This document shows, in pieces, positions 1 through 9,129 of a DNA stretch of 64,000 bases (its first letter is position 1; the number at the start of each line of letters is the position of its first letter). The notes under the pieces were generated by a model. It saw only the letters and a list, made by a program, of their open reading frames with translations, ran no database searches and had not been told where the DNA came from. Source of the DNA: Chitinophaga pinensis (GTDB lineage: Bacteria > Bacteroidota > Bacteroidia > UBA4408); the NCBI GenBank assembly GCA_945872355.1, contig CAMBZU010000004.1:1-64000 (forward strand), written 5' to 3'. The position numbers were made by a program, and so were the translations under genes.

Positions 1-211
1 AAAATTTTGTACGATCTAATTTTGATATGATTTGAGAAAACAAAGTTATATTTGCCATGAGAAAGGGGATATTTTTTTGTGCACCTCAAAGGTAAACTTT
101 GAGTTAAAAAACTACCCTTTCTTATTTTAATCGTTTAGGACGCTATTGAGTTAAAATTAATTTTCGCCAAGGATAGAAAATATTTCATTACTGTATTTAT
201 TTATCTATTGC

Positions 212-219
212 TAACTTTG
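212..219 (+). promoter_or_regulatory. Putative Bacteroidota -7 element (TAACTTTG) upstream of lhgO
   Basis: Matches TAnnTTTG, 18 nt before the ATG at 238; no clear -33 TTTG. Confidence 0.4.
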
Positions 220-237
220 CCCATCAAAAATTTTATT

Positions 238-1446
238 ATGTACGATATCATTGTTATTGGAGGCGGTTGTGTTGGACTTTCCACCGCATACAAATTAAAT
301 ATGCGTTATCCCAATAAAAAAATACTAATACTCGAAAAAGAAGATCGTTTATCAGCACATCAAACTGGGCGTAATTCAGGTGTAATACACTCTGGTATTT
401 ATTATAAACCAGGTTCTTTTAAAGCAAAAAACTGTGTAGATGGAAGAAGAGAGTTGGTGGCTTTTGCTAAAGAAAATAAAGTAGATCATGATATTTGTGG
501 AAAGTTAATTGTGGCCACGCAAGAATCGGAATTGGCACACATGAACAAAGTTTTTAATAATGGTTTGGCCAATGGGGTGGAAGGGCTTGAGATTATTGAT
601 GCAGCTAAAGTGCGTGAAATTGAGCCTTATGCCTTTGGCATTGGTGGTATTTATGTGCCATGCACAGGCATTATTGACTATGTAGGTTTAACAGTTAGAT
701 TGGGAGAATTAATTACAGCTAAATTTCCGCAAAGTAAAATAATGCTGGGCACCGAAGCCACAGCTTTTCAAAAAGGCGCTTCAAGCACCACAGTGATTAC
801 CAATAAAGGAAATTTTGAAGCAAAATATGTAATTACTTGTGCTGGATTGCAAAGCGATAGAATTGCTAAAAAAGAAGGTGCCAAATCAGATTCCGCTATT
901 GTTGGTTTTAGAGGTGATTATTACGACCTTTCCGAAAAAGGGATGAGCAAAGTGAAGAATTTAATTTATCCAGTGCCTAATCCACAGTTTCCATTCTTAG
1001 GCGTGCATTTTACACGCATGATTCATGGTGGTGTGGAGTGTGGTCCAAATGCGGTATTTGTATTTAAAAGAGAAGGCTATAATAAAACCGATTTTAATTT
1101 TAAAGATACGGCCGAAGCTTTTGGATTTGGCGGCACCTGGAAATTTTTTGCGAAGCATTGGCGCTTTGGTTTAGATGAATACAGAGGCGCTTTTTCTAAG
1201 GCTTATTTCTTAAAACGCTTAAGAACACTTATTCCAAGTTTAGAAATGGATGATATTGTTCCGGGCAGGGCTGGTGTGCGTGCTATGGCTTTATCGCCAC
1301 AAGGCGAAATGATTGATGATTTTAAAATTGAAGGAAGTGGCAATGCTATTCACATTTTAAATGCGCCATCGCCTGCAGCTACAGCTTGTTTAGCCATTGG
1401 AAATACAGTAGCCGATATGGCTGTTGAACGTTTTAATTTAAGTTAA
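238..1446 (+). CDS. lhgO: L-2-hydroxyglutarate oxidase (FAD-dependent)
   Basis: YDIIVIGGGCVGLSTAYKL FAD-binding N-terminus, HQTGRNSGVIHSGIYY motif; internal ATG at 238 preferred over the ORF start at 208, which precedes the putative -7 box. Confidence 0.85.
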   Translation: MYDIIVIGGGCVGLSTAYKLNMRYPNKKILILEKEDRLSAHQTGRNSGVIHSGIYYKPGSFKAKNCVDGRRELVAFAKENKVDHDICGKLIVATQESELAHMNKVFNNGLANGVEGLEIIDAAKVREIEPYAFGIGGIYVPCTGIIDYVGLTVRLGELITAKFPQSKIMLGTEATAFQKGASSTTVITNKGNFEAKYVITCAGLQSDRIAKKEGAKSDSAIVGFRGDYYDLSEKGMSKVKNLIYPVPNPQFPFLGVHFTRMIHGGVECGPNAVFVFKREGYNKTDFNFKDTAEAFGFGGTWKFFAKHWRFGLDEYRGAFSKAYFLKRLRTLIPSLEMDDIVPGRAGVRAMALSPQGEMIDDFKIEGSGNAIHILNAPSPAATACLAIGNTVADMAVERFNLS

Positions 1447-1610
1447 ACCCAAATTAATCAATAGGAGATTTAAAAAATCGAACTACTTGATTTAGTTGGG
1501 TTAATCCCTACCGATAGCTATCGGTATTAGAAAATGTTATCAGATTTGTAAAAATCTGATTTACAATTTCTTTATCGTTTACGCATTTCTAATGCGTAAT
1601 CTGGGTTAAA
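1443..1610. repeat. Composite intergenic palindrome cluster with terminal inverted repeats
   Basis: TTAAACCCAAATTA (1443-1456) versus TAATCTGGGTTAAA (1597-1610); inside are TACCGATAGCTATCGGTA (1509-1526), ATCAGATTT-gtaa-AAATCTGAT (1539-1560) and TTACGCATT-tct-AATGCGTAA (1579-1599). Confidence 0.7.
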
Positions 1611-2250
1611 ATTGCTTTAATTTAGCAATTGCCTCGGTTGGTGAAGGATGCGAAAATACTGTATTGCCCGCTACCAAAACATCAGCTCCTGCTTCTTTGA
1701 GCAAAGCTGCATTTTCAAAATCAACACCACCATCAATTTCAATTAAAGCATTTGAGCCACTGGCAATAATCATTTGCTTTAATTCCTTCACTTTTTTATA
1801 GGTGTTTTGAATAAATTTTTGTCCGCCAAAACCAGGGTTAACTGACATCATGCATACTAAATCAATATCTGCAATTATATCTTGTAACGCACTTACAGGA
1901 GTATGCGGATTGATTGCTACGCCTGCTTTTATATTTAATGATTTTATTTGTTGAATAGCTCGGTGTAAATGTGTGCAAGCCTCAATATGAACAGAAATGA
2001 TATCGGCCCCTTGAATGCAAAATTCATCAATATATCGTTGTGGTTCTACAATCATTAAATGCACATCAATTGTTTTTTTTGCGTGCTTTTTTATTTCTTT
2101 TAATACGGGAAATCCAAATGAAATATTGGGTACGAATACACCATCCATCACATCTACATGAAACCAATCGGCTTCTGAATTGTTTATCATTTCAATATCG
2201 CGCTGTAAATTGCCAAAATTGGCCGATAAAACAGAAGGTGCAATAATCAT
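1606..2250 (-). CDS. rpe: Ribulose-phosphate 3-epimerase
   Basis: MIIAPSVLSANFGNL, HVDVMDGVFVPNISFG, VNPGFGGQKFI, EIDGGV motifs. Confidence 0.95.
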   Translation of the reverse strand: MIIAPSVLSANFGNLQRDIEMINNSEADWFHVDVMDGVFVPNISFGFPVLKEIKKHAKKTIDVHLMIVEPQRYIDEFCIQGADIISVHIEACTHLHRAIQQIKSLNIKAGVAINPHTPVSALQDIIADIDLVCMMSVNPGFGGQKFIQNTYKKVKELKQMIIASGSNALIEIDGGVDFENAALLKEAGADVLVAGNTVFSHPSPTEAIAKLKQF

Positions 2251-2270
2251 TTTTTAAAATTTTATAATTG

Positions 2271-2278
2271 CAAAAGTA
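2271..2278 (-). promoter_or_regulatory. Putative -7 element (TACTTTTG) for rpe
   Basis: CAAAAGTA on + strand, 21 nt upstream of the rpe start. Confidence 0.45.
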
Positions 2279-2418
2279 ATAAAAGGAATGTCCTAAATGG
2301 TAAAATTTTAAGTTGCTTTTAATTTTAAATCAACAATATTAATGAACCCAATAAACATTATATATTGCCTATCCGTTTTTGATATTTATATATATTTGTT
2401 TCCTAACATCGACATGAT

Positions 2419-3528
2419 ATGCGCTTAAGGTTTTTAAATTTATTATTGGGAGTTTGTGTTTCATTCAGCACAGCAAATGCGCAAACACAAAAAGAATGTG
2501 GCACAGCCGACAAACAAAGCTGGTTTAACAATTTAAAAACTAAACAAGCAAAAACGAATCAACGCGGAGGTCAATTAACCTTAATTCCTTTTCAAATTCA
2601 TCTTTTTAAATCCTCTAATGGCAGCGCTAATTTAACTTTAGCAGAAATTTATGCCGAAATAGATTCCGTAAATCATTTTTATGCTAATGCCGGATTAGTA
2701 TTTGTTGAGTGCATTGCCCCACAAATTATTAATGATGATTATTATTATGATTTTGACTATAACTTACATCACACAGATGTATTAAATCAGTTTTATTCAA
2801 ATAATGTGGTAAATATGTATTTCGCAAATACAGTTACAAGTTCTGGCGGTTCTAGTTTATGTGGCTATTCTCAGTATCCGCCAAGCGAAGATTATGTGAT
2901 GATGGCTGCCAATTGTGCTACAAACGGAAGTACTTTAGCACATGAATTAGGACATTTATTTGGGCTCCCACACACACATGGTGGTTCAGCCGATGAATTA
3001 GTTGATGGAAGTAATTGTGCCACCGAAGGTGATTATATTTGTGATACACCTGCAGATCCAACCTTAAGCAACAGTATTGTAAGCTCAAATTGCATATACA
3101 CTGGAACTGCCACAGATGCCAATGGAATGCCTTATGCACCTGATCCAAACAACATCATGAGTTACTCCAGAAAAAACTGCAGAGATTATTTTTCGCCTAT
3201 GCAATACGCCACCATTTTCAATACCTACAACGATTTTAGAAATTATTTGATTTGTAGTTTTCCAACAGCAATCAATGAAAAAAAGAACAAATTAGATTTA
3301 GTATTATTTCCAAATCCAGGCGAAGATAATTTGCATTTAACATTATCAAATAGTCAAAGAAATGCTACTCTTTTATTTTATAACAGCACTGGAAATCTAA
3401 TTTGTCAAACATTTTGTGATGATAAATTTATAACCATCAACACCGAAAATTGGGCCAATGGCATTTATTTTTATACGTTAATCAATGTAAATGGTGAAGA
3501 AAGGAATGGTAAATGGATAAAAAATTAA
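2419..3528 (+). CDS. M43 (pappalysin-like) zinc metalloprotease with T9SS C-terminal sorting domain
   Basis: Signal peptide, HELGHLFGLPHTHGG zinc motif, NIMSYSRKNCRDYFSPMQ Met-turn, C-terminal LFPNPGEDNLHL...GIYFYTLI. Confidence 0.8.
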   Translation: MRLRFLNLLLGVCVSFSTANAQTQKECGTADKQSWFNNLKTKQAKTNQRGGQLTLIPFQIHLFKSSNGSANLTLAEIYAEIDSVNHFYANAGLVFVECIAPQIINDDYYYDFDYNLHHTDVLNQFYSNNVVNMYFANTVTSSGGSSLCGYSQYPPSEDYVMMAANCATNGSTLAHELGHLFGLPHTHGGSADELVDGSNCATEGDYICDTPADPTLSNSIVSSNCIYTGTATDANGMPYAPDPNNIMSYSRKNCRDYFSPMQYATIFNTYNDFRNYLICSFPTAINEKKNKLDLVLFPNPGEDNLHLTLSNSQRNATLLFYNSTGNLICQTFCDDKFITINTENWANGIYFYTLINVNGEERNGKWIKN

Positions 3529-3532
3529 ATTT

Positions 3533-5107
3533 TTAAGCGTTCAATTTAGGATGATCTAAATTATAGTGCAATCCTCTGCTCTCTTTGCGCAATATGGCTT
3601 GTTTTATAATTACATAACCTACTTTAATCATGTTTCTTAATTCACAAAGTTGTTTACTTACTGTGGTTCTTTCATACAAATTTTCTGTTTCTTTATGAAG
3701 AATAAGTAGTCTATCAAATGCACGTTTTAAACGTAAATCTGAACGCACAATGCCAACATAATTACTCATAATGGCTTGTAACTCTTTTAAACTTTGTGTA
3801 ATTAATACCATTTCTTCGGGGCTGGCAGTGCCTTCTGCATCCCAATCTGGAATGCCATTCATTAATGAAATTTGACTGGCAGTTTCAATAGCATGCACCG
3901 CTGCTCTATGAGAAAAAACTAAAGCTTCAAGCAATGAATTAGATGCCAATCTATTTGCACCATGCAAGCCCGTTCTTGAACACTCGCCAACTGCGTACAA
4001 ATTTTTAATACTACTTCTTCCAAATTCATCAACATCAATACCTCCGCACATATAATGTGCAGCCGGAACAACTGGAATTAAAGCTTGAAAAACATCAATA
4101 TTAAGTGATAAACATTTGTTATAAATATTAGGAAAATGTTTGATAAAATCGGCCTGATTTAAATCTCTGCAATCTAAATAAACAAAATCATCGCCGCGTG
4201 TTTTCATTTCGTTATCAATGGCCCGCGCTACAATATCACGTGGGGCAAGGTCTTTCCTTTTATCATATTTTATCATAAAAGCTTCGCCTGCCTTATTTTT
4301 AAGCACGGCTCCAAAACCTCTAACTGCCTCTGAAATTAAAAAAGAAGGATGTTGCCCTGGTTGATATAAAGATGTTGGATGAAATTGAATAAATTCCATA
4401 TCCTTAATTTTACCTTTAGCCCTGTAAACCATGGCTACTCCATCTCCTGTGGCAATGGTAGGATTGGTTGTACTTTCATAAATATGACCGCAGCCACCTG
4501 AAGCCATTAGAATTGTTTTAGCAGCAATAATTTCAATCTTTTCTGTTTTAAGATTTAAAGCGTAAACTCCATAACATTCAATGCCTGGTGTTTGGCTATT
4601 TACCCATATTCCAAGATGATGTTGTGTAATTATTTCCATGGCATAATAATGAGCTAATATCTCAATATTAGGATGCGAATGAGCTTGTGCTAAAAGCGCT
4701 CTTTCTATTTCAAAGCCTGTATTGTCTTTATGATGTAGTATTCGCTTTTCTGAGTGTCCGCCTTCTTTTGCTAAATCATAATTACCCGCTTCTGTTTTAT
4801 CAAATTGAGCGCCCCAATTAATCAATTCATCAATTCTTTGCGTCGACTCTTCAATGACTAGTTTTACAATTTGCTCATCACAAACACCATCTCCACAAAT
4901 TAATGTATCTTCTATGTGTTTGCGATAAGAATCTGGTTCATACATTACTGCAGCAATGCCGCCTTGTGCGTATTTAGTGTTGCTTTCATCTTCATCAGAT
5001 TTAGTTAACATCAACACTTTCCCAAAAGCTGCCACTTTTAAAGCAAAGCTAATACCCGCAATACCAGAACCTATAACTAAAAAATCTACCTCTCTTTTTT
5101 GCATCAT
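3533..5107 (-). CDS. nadB: L-aspartate oxidase
   Basis: FLVIGSGIAGISFALK, DESNTKYAQGGIAAV, GLHGANRLASNSLLEALVF motifs. Confidence 0.93.
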   Translation of the reverse strand: MMQKREVDFLVIGSGIAGISFALKVAAFGKVLMLTKSDEDESNTKYAQGGIAAVMYEPDSYRKHIEDTLICGDGVCDEQIVKLVIEESTQRIDELINWGAQFDKTEAGNYDLAKEGGHSEKRILHHKDNTGFEIERALLAQAHSHPNIEILAHYYAMEIITQHHLGIWVNSQTPGIECYGVYALNLKTEKIEIIAAKTILMASGGCGHIYESTTNPTIATGDGVAMVYRAKGKIKDMEFIQFHPTSLYQPGQHPSFLISEAVRGFGAVLKNKAGEAFMIKYDKRKDLAPRDIVARAIDNEMKTRGDDFVYLDCRDLNQADFIKHFPNIYNKCLSLNIDVFQALIPVVPAAHYMCGGIDVDEFGRSSIKNLYAVGECSRTGLHGANRLASNSLLEALVFSHRAAVHAIETASQISLMNGIPDWDAEGTASPEEMVLITQSLKELQAIMSNYVGIVRSDLRLKRAFDRLLILHKETENLYERTTVSKQLCELRNMIKVGYVIIKQAILRKESRGLHYNLDHPKLNA

Positions 5108-5151
5108 TAAAATAAGAATATCACATAATAAGTAATCGTTTTACTTATAAA

Positions 5152-6039
5152 TTATTCATGTCCTGTAAACTCATTTCGCTCTACATATTCTATAATCTTT
5201 CCAGCAATATCAACCTTTGTAGCTCCTTCTATCCCTTCTAATCCAGGTGATGAATTTACTTCCATTACCAATGGGCCTCTTTCACTGCGCAACATATCAA
5301 CACCGGCAATGGCTAAGCCTAATTTTTTTGCTGCTTTAATTGCAGTTGCTTTTTCTACTGATGTTAGCTCTATTACAGTTGCAACACCGCCTCTATGCAA
5401 ATTTGACCTAAAATCTCCTTCAGCACCTTGACGTTTCATAGCGCCAACAATTTGTCCATCAACAATAAATGCGCGCACATCAGCACCTTTAGCTTCCTTA
5501 ATAAACTCTTGAACAAGTATGTTCACCTCAACCCCTAAAAAAGCCTCAATTACTGATTTTGCTGAGTTTCTAGTTTCAGCCAAAATAACACCAATTCCTT
5601 GCGTGCCTTCTAACAGTTTAATAACAACAGGCGCGCCTCCAACTTGTTCTAAAACATTGTCAATATCCTTTGGATGTGAGGCAAAAGCTGTTTTAGGCAT
5701 GCCAATACCAGACTTAGCCAACAACTGCAAACTTCTTAATTTATCTCTTGAGCGCACAAGTGCTTGCGACTCTACTGCCGAAAATATTTTCATTTGTTCA
5801 AACTGTCTCACCACAGCTGCCCCATAAAAAGTTACCGAAGCACCAATCCTTGGAATAATAGCATCAACACCAACTACATCGTTCCCACCATATACTATTT
5901 TGGGCTTGCCTTGTTCAATTACCAATACACATTTTTGATGATCCAAAATAAGCATTTCGTGCCCTCTTTGTTTGCCAGCTTCGAGCAATCTCCTAGTGGA
6001 GTACAAGGAAGGGTTTCTTGATAAAATAGCTATTTTCAT
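5152..6039 (-). CDS. rimK: RimK-family ATP-grasp ligase (ribosomal S6 modification-like)
   Basis: [23 protein letters not shown]-terminus, ATP-grasp [29 protein letters not shown]. Confidence 0.9.
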   Translation of the reverse strand: MKIAILSRNPSLYSTRRLLEAGKQRGHEMLILDHQKCVLVIEQGKPKIVYGGNDVVGVDAIIPRIGASVTFYGAAVVRQFEQMKIFSAVESQALVRSRDKLRSLQLLAKSGIGMPKTAFASHPKDIDNVLEQVGGAPVVIKLLEGTQGIGVILAETRNSAKSVIEAFLGVEVNILVQEFIKEAKGADVRAFIVDGQIVGAMKRQGAEGDFRSNLHRGGVATVIELTSVEKATAIKAAKKLGLAIAGVDMLRSERGPLVMEVNSSPGLEGIEGATKVDIAGKIIEYVERNEFTGHE

Positions 6040-6056
6040 TTAATTTATATTGAGTT

Positions 6057-6509
6057 TTATTTTAACGACTCTAAAAGATGTTCCTCAGCAACATTTACTA
6101 AAAATCTACCCTTTAATAACTTCCTTCCAACGAGCACCGGAAAGCGCATATTTGATCTGCTTGTGAGCGAAACAGAACCTCTAACTTTTCTTTTCCCCAA
6201 TAAAATAAGCGTTTTTATTACATACCGATCTTCTTGGTCGCCAAATGAATTTTTAAAAGTTTTTAGCTTGAAATTTTCAAATTGCTGCGCTGCACTTGTA
6301 AAATTTTCATGCCCAGGATCAAGTAATTTAAAACATAAAATCGACTTCCCATTTATAATTTTAACTGCTATATCATAACAATGAATAGTAGTTGAATAGG
6401 CGCCTGTATCTATCTTTGCTTCAATGTTAAACAAATGCAAATCAGGAAAACTAATTCGTTCTCTTCTTCCAATTACTACTAAATTTTGTGATTTATTTTT
6501 TATAGCCAT
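6057..6509 (-). CDS. RimK-associated retropepsin-like / 'ATP-dependent zinc protease' domain protein (RimB-like)
   Basis: KIDTGAYSTTIH (D-T-G-A motif), VRGSVSLTSRSNMRFPVLVGRKLL; start chosen at internal ATG 6509 (ORF extends to 6593). Confidence 0.75.
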   Translation of the reverse strand: MAIKNKSQNLVVIGRRERISFPDLHLFNIEAKIDTGAYSTTIHCYDIAVKIINGKSILCFKLLDPGHENFTSAAQQFENFKLKTFKNSFGDQEDRYVIKTLILLGKRKVRGSVSLTSRSNMRFPVLVGRKLLKGRFLVNVAEEHLLESLK

Positions 6510-6664
6510 GCCAACCTCCAATGCAAATAAAATCAAAATAATAATGCAAAAGACAAGTTCCTCAAAATACTTTTTTTGATTTAAAACAACCATTTGTGAA
6601 TATCTTAGCCATACATATTTAAAATAAGAATTTCATTAAGCATATCATTGTGTTTCAAATTTCT

Positions 6665-6672
6665 TATATTTG
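6665..6672 (+). promoter_or_regulatory. Putative -7 element (TATATTTG) upstream of nucleoside transporter
   Basis: TAnnTTTG match 43 nt before the ATG. Confidence 0.4.
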
Positions 6673-6714
6673 GTTTATTGAATACAATAACTAAATTTAA
6701 GTACACTCACTTTT

Positions 6715-7998
6715 ATGGATAGATTTACTGGTCTGATTGGAATTATTTTAATCCTTGGAATTGCTTATTTATTGAGCAATAATAAAAAGCAAATTAACTA
6801 TCGCTTAGTTGGCACTGGATTGCTGTTACAAGCCTTATTGGCAGTTTTTATTCTTAAAGTTCCCTTAGGTCAAGCTATCTTTGGTAAATTAGGAAATGCT
6901 GTAAGTAAATTACTAGAATTTAGTGACCGTGGTGCCGATTTTGTATTCGGAATTTTGGTCAATAAAGAAAAATTAGAAAGCGTTTTTGGCGCAGGTAGCA
7001 GCTTTATTTTTATGTTTAAAATAATGCCCACCATCATTTTTGTTTCAGTTTTAGTAAGCATTGCCTATCATATTGGTTTAATGCAAAGAATTGTTGCTGT
7101 TGTTGCAAAAGCTGTGCATTGGTTAATGGGCGTGAGCGGTAGCGAAGCTATAAGTAATGTAGCAAGTGCTTTCGTTGGTCAAGTTGAAGCGCAAATTATG
7201 ATAAAACCATACATAAGCAGCATGACTATGAGCGAAATATTAGCTTCAATGGCAGGAAGCATGGCTTGTATTGCTGGCGGAGTTATGGCTGTTTACATTT
7301 CAATGGGTGTGCCTGCCGAATATTTAATTGCCGCCAGTTTAATGGCAGCTCCCGGGGCATTGGTAATATCAAAAATTGTACTTCCCGAAACAGAAGAGTC
7401 AACAACCAAAGGCACTGTAAAATTAGAAATAAAAAAAGCCCATGCTAATTTAATGGATGCAATATCGCATGGAGCTTCTGATGGCCTAAAAGTTTCTTTA
7501 AATGTTATTGCAATGTTAATTGGCTTCATTGCATTAATTGCTATGATTGATGCTATTTTAGGCTACACCGGCAGAGGAATGATGTCGGCAGGAATGTCAC
7601 TTTCTGCTGTTGGAATTGATTTAAATGTACTATCATTAAAACAAATACTTGGTGCATTCTTTTCTATTTTTGCTTTCGCAATGGGCGTTCCTTGGAACGA
7701 AGCTTCACAAGTTGGTGGGCTCCTAGGTACAAAAATGGTCATAAACGAATTTGTTGCTTACAGCGATTTATCTGCAATGATTAAAGCTGGTGTATTAAGT
7801 AAAAAAGCACTTACAATTGTAAGTTTTGCGCTTTGCGGCTTTGCCAACTTTAGTAGTATTGCCATTCAAGTGGGTGGCATTGGCGAATTAGCTCCTGATC
7901 GACGACAAGACCTCGCAAGACTTGGTTTCAAAGCGCTTATTTGCGGTACTTTAGCCAGTTATTTATCGGCAACCATTGCCGGAATTTTGATTGGCTAA
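6715..7998 (+). CDS. NupC-family concentrative nucleoside transporter
   Basis: Polytopic; GQVEAQIMIKPYI, GVPWNEASQVGGLLGTKMVINEFVAY, CGFANFSSIAIQVGGIGELAPDRR. Confidence 0.92.
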   Translation: MDRFTGLIGIILILGIAYLLSNNKKQINYRLVGTGLLLQALLAVFILKVPLGQAIFGKLGNAVSKLLEFSDRGADFVFGILVNKEKLESVFGAGSSFIFMFKIMPTIIFVSVLVSIAYHIGLMQRIVAVVAKAVHWLMGVSGSEAISNVASAFVGQVEAQIMIKPYISSMTMSEILASMAGSMACIAGGVMAVYISMGVPAEYLIAASLMAAPGALVISKIVLPETEESTTKGTVKLEIKKAHANLMDAISHGASDGLKVSLNVIAMLIGFIALIAMIDAILGYTGRGMMSAGMSLSAVGIDLNVLSLKQILGAFFSIFAFAMGVPWNEASQVGGLLGTKMVINEFVAYSDLSAMIKAGVLSKKALTIVSFALCGFANFSSIAIQVGGIGELAPDRRQDLARLGFKALICGTLASYLSATIAGILIG

Positions 7999-8235
7999 AC
8001 TATTTTGCGCATCATTTATACATGAGATCATTAAAAATTACTTTGCTTATTGCATTTGTATTACAAAGCAATTTTTTAAGGCAAAAGCATCAATAAATGG
8101 AGGGCTGCAGGCAAACTTATCACGCATCTCAATATTGATTAGCAAATGTAAAGATGGCGTAAATGCAGCGAAAATGAAGATCAAGAAAATAAAAGAACAG
8201 CATTTAGAATTGTAAAAACAAACTAAAACCATATC

Positions 8236-9123
8236 ATTCTGTTTACTCGCTATAAAAACTATTTCCTTTTACACTTAACTGTATTTATTTTTGGATTTAC
8301 TGGCATTTTAGGTAAACTCATTACAATACCTGCTCAAAATTTAGTTTGGTACAGGTTATTAATAGCCATAGTGGCACTTTTTATTTTTATAAGAGGTATT
8401 AAAAAGCAAAATATAAAATGCAGCAAACAACAATTGTTATTTTATGGAATTACAGGTGTTATAATTGCATCGCATTGGGTATTTTTCTATTTAAGTATTA
8501 AAGCAGCGCCAGTGAGCATTGCTGTAGTTTGTTTATCATCTTCCACCTTCTTTACAGCGCTAATTGAACCTCTTTTTTATAAAAGAAAAATTATTATTTA
8601 TGAAGTAATTCTTGGGCTCATTATTATACTTAGCTTATACCTAATTTTTAAAATAAATTATACCTATAAACTGGGCATGATATACGGCATAATATCAGCC
8701 TTATTAGCTTCTATTTTCCCAGTATTAAATGGAATACTTATTAAGAACAGTAACGCCTACACACTTACTTTTTATGAACTTATTGGAGGTTTTATACTCC
8801 TCTCTGTTTACTTTATTTTTAACGGCAACTTTAACGCTTCTTTTTTTATGGTGTCGCTTGCTGATTATCTTTGGTTAATTATACTTGGCATTGTATGCAC
8901 GGCTTTTACTTTTGTAATTGGCGTAGAAATTATGAAAGAAATTAGTCCCTATACTGTGGTGCTTAGTATCAATCTAGAACCTTTATATACGATTATTATT
9001 GCAGCCCTATTCCTAGGAGAAAGTGCTTACCTAAGCAATGGTTTTTATTGGGGCACAGCGTTTATATTAAGCACTATTTTCATCAATGCTTTGCTCAAAA
9101 AAAAGTTCGCGCAAGTTTCTTAA
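8236..9123 (+). CDS. EamA/DMT family transporter; start codon uncertain
   Basis: Coding frame continues upstream of the listed GTG (8371) as ..ILFTRYKNYFLLHLTVFIFGFTGILGKLITIPAQNLVWYRLLIAIVALF.. back to a stop at 8224; no ATG/GTG/TTG in that extension. Confidence 0.75.
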   Translation: MLFTRYKNYFLLHLTVFIFGFTGILGKLITIPAQNLVWYRLLIAIVALFIFIRGIKKQNIKCSKQQLLFYGITGVIIASHWVFFYLSIKAAPVSIAVVCLSSSTFFTALIEPLFYKRKIIIYEVILGLIIILSLYLIFKINYTYKLGMIYGIISALLASIFPVLNGILIKNSNAYTLTFYELIGGFILLSVYFIFNGNFNASFFMVSLADYLWLIILGIVCTAFTFVIGVEIMKEISPYTVVLSINLEPLYTIIIAALFLGESAYLSNGFYWGTAFILSTIFINALLKKKFAQVS

Positions 9124-9129
9124 TGAAAA

